DNA of 17,472 bases from JAFDZW01 sp035632315 (lineage in GTDB: Bacteria; Bacteroidota; Ignavibacteria; Palsa-1295), in contig DASQGZ010000004.1 of NCBI GenBank assembly GCA_035632315.1, positions 1 through 17,472 of the forward strand, given 5' to 3'. How positions within the stretch are numbered: the stretch's first letter is position 1; every line of letters begins with the position of its first letter. Below the pieces are notes generated by a model that had not been told where the DNA came from, ran no database searches, and was given only the letters and a program-made list of their open reading frames with translations. Positions 6,920-13,304 of this stretch are shown here, piece after piece. The translations under genes were made by a program, and so were the position numbers.

Positions 6920-7550
6920 ATCACATTCTGAATTTCCCGAGCCGTGGCTATCAGTATATGCCGAGCGGCGAGATGCCATCAAACGGCGCCTTGAATATTT
7001 TGCACAAATCCCTCGCGAACACTATTTTTACGAGCTGTTATTTTGCATACTGACACCTCAATCGCAGGCAAAGAATGCTGAGATCGTTATTTCAAAACTC
7101 ATCGACGAGCACTTTTTTGAAATCGGTTTTGACCCGACAGAAATTCTTCGAAACAGCCGTCATTATATTCGCTTCCATAATACAAAAGCCAGGCGGCTGC
7201 TCATTGCACGAAAGCAATTCTCTGCTATTGCTGCGGTGATCGACAAGTATTGGAACAAACCGATTGTTTTACGGGAGGAAGTTCGCGAAGCTGTTCCGGG
7301 CTTTGGCTTAAAAGAGTCGTCCCATTTTCTAAGAAACATTGGCATCCGAGGGCTTGCCATTTTAGACCGGCATATTCTTAAACATCTCAATGACCTCAAA
7401 ATTATTCGAAACATCCCGGCTTCATTGACCGACAAACGCTATTATGCGATCGAAAAGAAATGGAAAAAATATTCCGGTAATATCGGCATTTCTCTTGACG
7501 AGCTCGACCTTCTTTTTTGGAGTATGGAGACCGGAGAGATAAGAAAGTAA
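6897..7550 (+). CDS. ogg: Ogg2-type 8-oxoguanine DNA glycosylase / AP lyase
   Basis: Bifunctional N-glycosylase/DNA lyase of the Ogg2 family, first known from archaea and Thermotoga, which excises 8-oxoguanine opposite C and cuts the abasic site by beta-elimination. The 217-residue length fits the family. The helix-hairpin-helix is VPGFGLKESSHFLRNIG with Schiff-base Lys139, followed by AILDRHIL with catalytic Asp157. The C-terminus FWSMETGEIRK matches the family ending W-x3-TG-x2-K, whose terminal Lys takes part in base recognition. IRFHNTKARRL (91-101) is another family-typical stretch. The ATG lies inside mutY, a 23-base overlap. The gene ends three bases before the stop of the convergent radical SAM gene. 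Bacteria more often use Fpg/MutM for this reaction; no mutM is seen here. Confidence 0.92.
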   Translation: MTATRSNRSHSEFPEPWLSVYAERRDAIKRRLEYFAQIPREHYFYELLFCILTPQSQAKNAEIVISKLIDEHFFEIGFDPTEILRNSRHYIRFHNTKARRLLIARKQFSAIAAVIDKYWNKPIVLREEVREAVPGFGLKESSHFLRNIGIRGLAILDRHILKHLNDLKIIRNIPASLTDKRYYAIEKKWKKYSGNIGISLDELDLLFWSMETGEIRK

Positions 7551-7553
7551 CGG

Positions 7554-8567
7554 CTATCTTTTGAACGGCTCCGTTCTGTCCGAAAAATCAGGCCGATAAT
7601 ACTCCTGACTTTCGAATTCCTGTACCCAGCCGTTCTCGAATTTAAATTCTTCGAGCAAGTCAAGTACTTTCTCATATTCACGCTCACGAATGCGGCGAGC
7701 AAGAAGTATCAGGCGTTCCGATCGCTCGGCATTTTCGTCAGTAATGCGATTCGTCGGATAATACTGGCTCATCACAGAAAGCGTGACGTTCGGCGAAAGA
7801 TCTGCTGCGATCATTGCGAGCGTGTCTTCTGACCCTGCAAGATCGTTCGGTAATACCAAATGACGAATGACAAGCCCGCGTTTGATGAGACCATCCTCGC
7901 CATAAACAAGCTTGTCACCCATTTGCCGGTACATCTCTTTGAGGGCAAGTCGCGAATGCAAAACATAATTTTTTATGCCGGAATAGTCATACCCTGCCTG
8001 TTCATTGGAATATTTAATATCCGGCAGATATATATCTATGACTCCGTCAAGGAGTTTCAATACATCAACTGAGTCATAGCAATTTGTATTATAGACAAGC
8101 GGAATGTTAAGACCCATTTCACTAGCGATCACGATGGCATTGACGATCTGCGGCGTAAAATGTGTTGGCGAGACCAGTCCGATCGAATGGCAGCCGCTCT
8201 CGTTTTGCAGTTCAAGCATAATCTCGGCAAGCCGCTCAATGCTCACCTCGTTTTTTTGTTCTTCTTTCCAACGCTGGGATATTTCGTAGTTCTGACAATA
8301 GACACAACGGAGATTGCAATTACCAAAAAAAATATTTCCAACTCCCTTCGCCCCGACGAGTGCAGGCTCTTCGCCGAAATGAGCGCAATACGACGAAACG
8401 ATCGGTTTTAAACCGGAATAACATCGCGCTATCTCATTATTCAAGCGATCGACATGACAATCAAGCGGACAGATATTGCACGATGCAAGCATTGCCTGAA
8501 GCAGTTCGGCACGGCGTGAGAGTTCGCCCGATCGCCACAGTTCACGATATGACGGAATATATTGCAC
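7554..8567 (-). CDS. PflX-like radical SAM protein (uncharacterised, COG1313)
   Basis: A 337-residue radical SAM enzyme resembling pyruvate formate-lyase activating enzymes. The cluster motif is CNLRCVYC (C84-x3-C88-x2-C91), where aromatic-x-C is typical. A preceding cysteine set, C30-x2-C33-x3-C37 (CNICPLDCHVDR) with Cys49, is characteristic of the PflX/COG1313 group and may hold an extra cluster. The start is GTG at 8567; the upstream ATG is out of frame, and VQYIPSYRELWRSGEL aligns with the N-terminus usual in the family. The substrate of this family is not established and no glycyl radical enzyme gene is nearby, so its target cannot be inferred. It diverges from the glycosyltransferase gene across 50 bases and converges on ogg with a three-base gap. 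Confidence 0.88.
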   Translation of the reverse strand: MQYIPSYRELWRSGELSRRAELLQAMLASCNICPLDCHVDRLNNEIARCYSGLKPIVSSYCAHFGEEPALVGAKGVGNIFFGNCNLRCVYCQNYEISQRWKEEQKNEVSIERLAEIMLELQNESGCHSIGLVSPTHFTPQIVNAIVIASEMGLNIPLVYNTNCYDSVDVLKLLDGVIDIYLPDIKYSNEQAGYDYSGIKNYVLHSRLALKEMYRQMGDKLVYGEDGLIKRGLVIRHLVLPNDLAGSEDTLAMIAADLSPNVTLSVMSQYYPTNRITDENAERSERLILLARRIREREYEKVLDLLEEFKFENGWVQEFESQEYYRPDFSDRTEPFKR

Positions 8568-8617
8568 ACGGGTGAAACATTTCGTAAGTCGTTTCGGGTT
8601 GCTTCTTCAACGATTTG

Positions 8618-9613
8618 ATGAACATAACGAGCAAACCGAAGAAAATACTTATTGTTCGCACCGATAAGATCGGGGATATGGTCCTGACCCTCCCTCTCGC
8701 TCGTGCTATCAAGCAAGTAATGCCCGATGCGAATGTTTCGATCATGGCGCGAACATATACAGCGCCGCTCGTCAAGCTCTGCCCTGACATTGATAAGGTA
8801 GTCGAATATGACGGATCGTCGTTCGTTCATTTGATCGGACAATTACGCAGAGTTCGCGCCGATGTCGTGATCCTGCTTTCGCCGAAAGCTCGTTTTGCGA
8901 TCGCATCATTTCTTGCAGGTATTCCAATTCGCATCGGTAAGGGTTATCGGTGGTATTCCGTCTTTACGAATAAAAAAATATTCGAACATCGCAAAAATGC
9001 CGAGCGAAACGAGGCAGCATATAATCTCAGGATGCTCAAACCGCTTGGGATCGATGCCGAAGAACAGCTTTTACCAATACTGGATAAGAACAAGCTGCCG
9101 AAAAATCCGATTAACGCGACCAAATATATCGTGCTGCATACTCAAACCGGGGGGTCCGCACCAATTTGGGACGCGGATAAATGGTGCAAACTTGGATCTG
9201 TCCTGAATCAAAAATTTCATTTACCTGTCATTCTTACAGGGATTCGTTCTGAGGGTGAATTCTTGTTCATTCTCTCAGAACGAATGAAACAGGACGGCAT
9301 GGATGTTCATATACTCCCTGAAAGCGATCTGTTGTCGCTGGCGCGAGTTCTTTCCGAGGCGTCGCTCGTTATTTCGGGAAGTACCGGCCCCGGACATATT
9401 GCCGCGGCACTCGGCGCGCCGACGATCGGGTTGTTCCCGCTCGCACGCGCACTTTCGAAAGAGCGTTGGGGGTTCAGAGGCGCAAATGTTGAAAATCTTT
9501 CGCCGCTCGATCCGGTGAAAGCTGAGTGCCCGATGTGCAAGAACTGCGAGTGCATCGCTGCAATCACCGTCGATCAAGTAATGAACGCCGGCGAGCGATT
9601 GATAAGACCATAA
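8618..9613 (+). CDS. Glycosyltransferase family 9 (heptosyltransferase-like)
   Basis: A 331-residue GT9/GT-B protein related to the ADP-heptose:LPS heptosyltransferases WaaC/WaaF, which add sugars to the lipopolysaccharide core at the cytoplasmic face. The N-terminus ILIVRTDKIGDMVLTLPLAR (10-29) is the family's opening motif. The nucleotide-sugar site is ISGSTGPGHIAAALGAPT, with His260 in the conserved GHIAAALG; the usual Asp before TG is replaced by Ser here. A cysteine-rich CPMCKNCEC lies near the C-terminus. The actual donor and acceptor cannot be told. ATG at 8618 is preferred to the adjacent in-frame TTG at 8615; no Shine-Dalgarno sequence is seen. It heads a run of five plus-strand genes; the next starts 10 bases after its stop. 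Confidence 0.9.
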   Translation: MNITSKPKKILIVRTDKIGDMVLTLPLARAIKQVMPDANVSIMARTYTAPLVKLCPDIDKVVEYDGSSFVHLIGQLRRVRADVVILLSPKARFAIASFLAGIPIRIGKGYRWYSVFTNKKIFEHRKNAERNEAAYNLRMLKPLGIDAEEQLLPILDKNKLPKNPINATKYIVLHTQTGGSAPIWDADKWCKLGSVLNQKFHLPVILTGIRSEGEFLFILSERMKQDGMDVHILPESDLLSLARVLSEASLVISGSTGPGHIAAALGAPTIGLFPLARALSKERWGFRGANVENLSPLDPVKAECPMCKNCECIAAITVDQVMNAGERLIRP

Positions 9614-9623
9614 AATAAGCTTG

Positions 9624-10430
9624 ATGAATATTCTTTTACAACTACTACTTTCAACAGTGTTTGCACTCGGCGCTTCACGAAGCACCGAGCAAACCGTTTC
9701 AACCGGCGACGCACCGCTTCGAACGATCCCGAACAATGCATTTGCTGTTGGTGAGAAACTTACGTTCGATATTTCATACGGGTTCATCACTGCCGGACAA
9801 GCAATGATGACGATCCCGGATTATAAATATATCAACGGCAGGCAAGCGTTCGAGATCAATACATACGCCGTTTCAACCGAAACGATGGACAACATTTTCC
9901 GCGTGCGCGATAAATATTCTACATTTCTCGATGTTGACGGGTTATACCCACACCGGTTCGAACAGCACGTTCGCGAAGGCAAATACAGCAAAGATTACGA
10001 TGCGTTCTTCGATCAGCAGGCCGGAACCGCTGAAACCGACGACGGTCAGAAATATAAAATCCCGCGCTTCGTTCATGATATCTTGAGCGCATTCTACTAT
10101 GTTCGTGCGCTCGATTTAAGGCAATATCACAAAGGTGATAAGATCACGCTTCAAAATTTTTACGACGGCAATGTGCATCCGCTCGATGTGATGGTACGCG
10201 GCAGACAGCAGGTCCAAGTTGGCGCCGGTACGTTCAACTGTGTGGTTGTTGAACCGCTCGTTGTTGCCGGCGGGCTTTTTAAGAACGAAGGTTCGATCGT
10301 CGTCTGGCTCTCTGATGACGAAAATAAAATTCCTGTGAAGATGTCTTCGAAAGTAGTAGTCGGAAGTATCAGTGTCGAACTACAGAATTATTCAGGCTTA
10401 AAGAACGCGGCATCAGCAAAAGTAGAATAA
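9624..10430 (+). CDS. DUF3108 family exported protein
   Basis: A 268-residue exported protein of the DUF3108 (PF11306) family, function unknown; members are predicted periplasmic beta-sheet proteins. The signal peptide MNILLQLLLSTVFALGA has a likely cleavage after Ala17. The mature part opens with FAVGEKLTFDISYGFITAGQ, which matches the start of the family domain, and continues through IPRFVHDILSAFYYVRALDL, a conserved region seen in many members, to WLSDDENKIPVKMSSK and a final beta-strand GSISVELQNY. ATG at 9624 is preferred to TTG at 9621. It sits directly after the GT9 gene and nine bases before the esterase gene. An envelope role fits the signal peptide and the lipopolysaccharide-type neighbour, but that is inference. 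Confidence 0.88.
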   Translation: MNILLQLLLSTVFALGASRSTEQTVSTGDAPLRTIPNNAFAVGEKLTFDISYGFITAGQAMMTIPDYKYINGRQAFEINTYAVSTETMDNIFRVRDKYSTFLDVDGLYPHRFEQHVREGKYSKDYDAFFDQQAGTAETDDGQKYKIPRFVHDILSAFYYVRALDLRQYHKGDKITLQNFYDGNVHPLDVMVRGRQQVQVGAGTFNCVVVEPLVVAGGLFKNEGSIVVWLSDDENKIPVKMSSKVVVGSISVELQNYSGLKNAASAKVE

Positions 10431-10439
10431 CCGGACACG

Positions 10440-11105
10440 ATGCAGCTTGAGTATATTGTCCGAGAACCGGCAGCTGCCGAGTCAGAGCTTCCACTGTCAA
10501 TTATTGTCTTCCATGGCTACGGCGCGAATGAGCATGATCTCGTGCCTATTGCTTCCGCACTATCCAAGTCTGCAAAGATCATCAGTCTCCGAGGCCCTAT
10601 TGAACTTCCCTGGGGGGGCTATGCATGGTATCATTTAGAGCAAACGCCGCAAGGACTCAGATCGGACACTGCATCACGGCTCGAAAGCGAAGTGATTATC
10701 ATAGGCTCGTTGCCGGAAATAATTCGCAAAGAGCGTATCGATCCGTCAAATATTATTTTGATGGGCTTCAGTCAGGGCACGGCAATGTGTTATAGTTTAC
10801 TTTCGCGAAATGACTTTGCCGCTGTGGGAATATCGCTCAAAGCAGTGGTCGCACTGTCGGGTTATGTGCCGCAAGATATCATTACACCGCTGTCAAAAAA
10901 AGATCTTCACGGATTGCCGGTTTTTATCTCTCACGGTGAATTCGACGAAGTTATTCCCTTCTCTGCGCTCGCGGAGTCATCAAAATATCTCGCAGAAGCA
11001 CAGGCGGTAGTAACGTCACGGCATTATCCGATCGGTCACGGCATTAACGATGAGGTTCTCTCAGACCTTAAAAAATGGTTTTCTTCGAATATCTCCTGGA
11101 AATAA
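10440..11105 (+). CDS. Carboxylesterase / phospholipase-like alpha/beta hydrolase (COG0400)
   Basis: A 221-residue serine hydrolase of the phospholipase/carboxylesterase (YpfH, acyl-protein thioesterase-like) family. The triad is readable: nucleophile Ser111 in GFSQG, Asp169 in HGEFDEVIP and His200 in YPIGHGI. The oxyanion-hole region is FHGYGANEHDL (24-34), the usual opening of this family. There is no signal peptide, so it acts in the cytoplasm, probably on short-chain carboxyl esters or thioesters; the true substrate is unknown. It starts nine bases after the DUF3108 gene, is likely co-transcribed, and is separated from tdh by 44 bases, the widest gap in this run of genes. Confidence 0.9.
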   Translation: MQLEYIVREPAAAESELPLSIIVFHGYGANEHDLVPIASALSKSAKIISLRGPIELPWGGYAWYHLEQTPQGLRSDTASRLESEVIIIGSLPEIIRKERIDPSNIILMGFSQGTAMCYSLLSRNDFAAVGISLKAVVALSGYVPQDIITPLSKKDLHGLPVFISHGEFDEVIPFSALAESSKYLAEAQAVVTSRHYPIGHGINDEVLSDLKKWFSSNISWK

Positions 11106-11149
11106 AACACTCTCAAGTGGTGTTTACAGCCGTTCAATAAATTTTATCT

Positions 11150-12217
11150 ATGGCAGAAACGATGATGGCACTGCGCAAAACCAAGCGCGCGCGCGGTGCC
11201 GAGATGCAGGAAATTCCTATCCCAACGATCAAGCCGAACGAGGTCTTGATCAAAATTCATGCCTCAAGCCTTTGCGGGACCGACGTGCATATTTATACGT
11301 GGGACGAATGGGCCCAAAGCCGGATCAGGACCATACCATATACGGTGGGTCACGAAACGAGCGGTACGGTCGTCAAAGCCGGTTCGATGGTCAAACGGGC
11401 CAAAGAAGGCGATGTCGTTTCGGTTGAAACGCATATCCCCTGCCTGCATTGCAAACAGTGCCTGACAGGCAAAATGCATGTTTGTGCGAATCTCGAAATT
11501 CTTGGCGTCGATCGCGATGGCGCGTTTGCAGAGTACCTCGCTGTCCCCGAGATCGTCATCTGGAAAAATGATACCTCGATCGACCCCGATCTACTTTCGA
11601 TTCAAGAACCGCTCGGCAATGCAGTTCACGCGACGTTGATCGAACCTGTTCATGGTAAGAGTGTCGTGATCCTCGGCGAAGGGCCGGTCGGATTATTTTC
11701 TGTCGGAGTCGCCCGTGCCTGCGGAGCCACAAAAATCTTTGTAACAGGAATGGACACGTTCCGATTGAACATTGCAAAGCAGATGGGCGCTGATGTCACG
11801 ATCGATGTTCGCACCCAAAACGCGATCGAGATCGTCAAAGCCGGCACCGATGGAATAGGCGCCGACGTTGTTCTCGAAATGTCCGGTGCCCCGCGCGCGA
11901 TGCAGGATGGGATCGAACTCCTTCGCAGAGGCGGCCGGTTTTGTTTCTTTGGTATCTTCAAGGATAATCTCGTTCCAACGCCGATAAACGATATTATTTT
12001 TAACGGCGGCACATTTTACGGTATCAACGGACGGCAAATGTTCGATACGTGGTTCACTGTCTCGAATCTGCTTTCATCAAAACGATTGGATATTAACCCG
12101 GTTGTCACGCACCGCTTGCCGCTCGCTGAATATGAGCAGGCATTTGAACTGATGACCGAAACGCCGAAGAAAGCCGGTAAGATCATTCTCTTTCCTGACG
12201 CATCACAAATAAAATAA
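11150..12217 (+). CDS. tdh: L-threonine 3-dehydrogenase
   Basis: Zinc-dependent medium-chain dehydrogenase oxidising L-threonine to 2-amino-3-oxobutyrate with NAD+. The family fingerprint CGTDVHIYTWDEWAQ (42-56) is specific for Tdh. Catalytic zinc ligands are Cys42, His68 and Glu69 (GHE), with Glu153 in QEPLGNAVH. The structural zinc is held by Cys98, Cys101, Cys104 and Cys112. The dinucleotide-binding loop is GEGPVGLFSVG (176-186), and GADVVLEMSGAP and NGRQMFDTW are further Tdh-typical stretches. Length (355) is slightly over the usual 341-350, from a few extra N-terminal residues; Met6 would be a shorter start. The next enzyme of the pathway, Kbl, is not adjacent. The TAA overlaps the ATG of the following gene by one base (TAATG). 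Confidence 0.95.
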   Translation: MAETMMALRKTKRARGAEMQEIPIPTIKPNEVLIKIHASSLCGTDVHIYTWDEWAQSRIRTIPYTVGHETSGTVVKAGSMVKRAKEGDVVSVETHIPCLHCKQCLTGKMHVCANLEILGVDRDGAFAEYLAVPEIVIWKNDTSIDPDLLSIQEPLGNAVHATLIEPVHGKSVVILGEGPVGLFSVGVARACGATKIFVTGMDTFRLNIAKQMGADVTIDVRTQNAIEIVKAGTDGIGADVVLEMSGAPRAMQDGIELLRRGGRFCFFGIFKDNLVPTPINDIIFNGGTFYGINGRQMFDTWFTVSNLLSSKRLDINPVVTHRLPLAEYEQAFELMTETPKKAGKIILFPDASQIK

Positions 12218-13056
12218 TGGCAGACGTTAAACCCCTGAAGATCGGACATTCGCCCGACCCTGACGATGCATTTATGTTTTACGGATTCGGCTCCGGCAAG
12301 GTGACTATCCCCGGTTACGAGATCGATCACGTTCTCGACGATATTCAATCGCTGAATATGCGTGCGATGAACGCCGAGCTTCCGGTCACCGCGATCAGCG
12401 CCCATGCGTATCCGTATGTTGCGAACGATTACTGGATCATGAAAACCGGCGCATCGATGGGAGAAGGGTACGGCCCGATCATTGTCTCGAAAAAGTATAA
12501 AACGATTGATGAGTTAAAAGGTAAAACGATCGCTCAGCCCGGAAAACTTACGACTGCAAATTTATTGCTTCGTTCATGGTACGGCGAGATCGAATCGATC
12601 GAAATGCCGTTCGATGCGATCATTGACGCAGTACTTGAAGATAAAGCTGACGCCGGACTGCTTATTCATGAAGGTCAGCTCACGTGGGCTTCGTACGGTC
12701 TGAACAGGCTTGTAGATTTTGGCGTCCGCTGGCAGGAAGAAACGAACGGTTTGCCACTGCCGCTCGGCCTCGATCTCGTTCGCAAAGATTTCGGAATGAA
12801 GCAAGCTATAAAAGTCCGCGAAGCGCTCCAAGCTTCGATCAAAGCAGCATACGAAGACCCCGACGGTTCGATCCCATACGCAATGCAATGGGGCCGAGGC
12901 ATTGATAACGAACTCGGCGGTAAGTTCGTGAAGATGTATGTCAATGATGTTACCTACGATATGGGTGACCGTGGCAGAAAAGCCCTCGAACATCTTTTTA
13001 AGCTTGGAAGCGATAAAGGGATCATTCCTGTCGTGCCGGATTTTATTTTAATCTAA
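12217..13056 (+). CDS. mqnD: MqnA/MqnD family protein, probable 1,4-dihydroxy-6-naphthoate synthase
   Basis: A 279-residue protein of the MqnA/MqnD fold, which resembles periplasmic binding proteins. MqnD cleaves cyclic dehypoxanthine futalosine to 1,4-dihydroxy-6-naphthoate in the futalosine route to menaquinone. Matching regions are PGKLTTANLLLR (108-119), LLIHEGQLTW with the expected catalytic His151, and TNGLPLPLG (177-185). The opening SPDPDDAFMFYGF differs from the SPCPNDTFIF form of characterised MqnD, so this may be a divergent branch with another role. It has no signal peptide, which argues against a transport binding protein. No other mqn gene is in view. It overlaps tdh by one base and is the last gene of its run; no terminator hairpin is visible after it. 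Confidence 0.8.
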   Translation: MADVKPLKIGHSPDPDDAFMFYGFGSGKVTIPGYEIDHVLDDIQSLNMRAMNAELPVTAISAHAYPYVANDYWIMKTGASMGEGYGPIIVSKKYKTIDELKGKTIAQPGKLTTANLLLRSWYGEIESIEMPFDAIIDAVLEDKADAGLLIHEGQLTWASYGLNRLVDFGVRWQEETNGLPLPLGLDLVRKDFGMKQAIKVREALQASIKAAYEDPDGSIPYAMQWGRGIDNELGGKFVKMYVNDVTYDMGDRGRKALEHLFKLGSDKGIIPVVPDFILI

Positions 13057-13091
13057 AGAATTACACCGTCGCTGCCTCATTTCAAAAATAA

Positions 13092-13123
13092 TTTGGAGTT
13101 TCGGAAAAATTGTCTTATATTTG
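13092..13123 (+). promoter_or_regulatory. Bacteroidetes-type promoter (TTTG-N20-TAnnTTTG) for the giant secreted protein
   Basis: TTTG (13092-13095) is followed after 20 bases by TATATTTG (13116-13123), a full match to the Bacteroidetes promoter consensus and the same spacing as the promoter at 1086-1117. It lies just after the mqnD stop and would give a leader of roughly 170-180 bases. A second -7-like box, CACCTTTG at 13232-13239, has no TTTG at a suitable distance and is less likely. Confidence 0.6.
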
Positions 13124-13295
13124 TGTCGTGTACTTGCTGCTCGTGACAGTTTGACCGTAAAGAAGGCCGAGCATTCCTATTGTAAGGACAGGCAGCAAAA
13201 TCTCCCCAGAAACACGTACTTGAATTAGTCGCACCTTTGCATTACGTCGTTCAATTGAATTAATTCGAGATCCCTTTCGGATCGCAAACAAACTT

Positions 13296-13300
13296 GGAGG
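13296..13300 (+). promoter_or_regulatory. Strong Shine-Dalgarno site (GGAGG) setting the start at 13305
   Basis: TTGGAGG ends four bases before ATG at 13305. It is the only clear anti-16S match in front of the start codons I inspected in this window (mrdA, GT9, DUF3108, esterase, tdh and the 306-1058 gene have none), so it both fixes the start and marks this gene as unusual among its neighbours. Confidence 0.6.
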
Positions 13301-13304
13301 TACT

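Larger units (their letters stand above)
13057..13304 (+). other. Long leader / intergenic region before the giant gene
   Basis: These 248 bases hold no credible gene. They contain the promoter at 13092-13123, a small hairpin GATCC-ctttc-GGATC at 13269-13283, and a Shine-Dalgarno sequence GGAGG at 13296-13300, four bases before the ATG. The remainder of the leader shows no recognised riboswitch or attenuator motif by eye. Confidence 0.5.

Noticed and set aside
7563..7576. Inverted repeat GAACGG-ct-CCGTTC near the ogg/radical SAM junction
   Set aside because: It lies in the coding end of the radical SAM gene, has a two-base loop and no T-run on either side, so it is not a terminator.
11105..11125. 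Inverted repeat AAACAC-N9-GTGTTT just after the esterase stop, considered as a terminator
   Set aside because: Short A+T-rich stem, nine-base loop and no T-run after it; at most a weak structure before tdh.
13232..13239. CACCTTTG as a second -7 box for the giant gene
   Set aside because: First base deviates from consensus and no TTTG lies 19-21 bases upstream.
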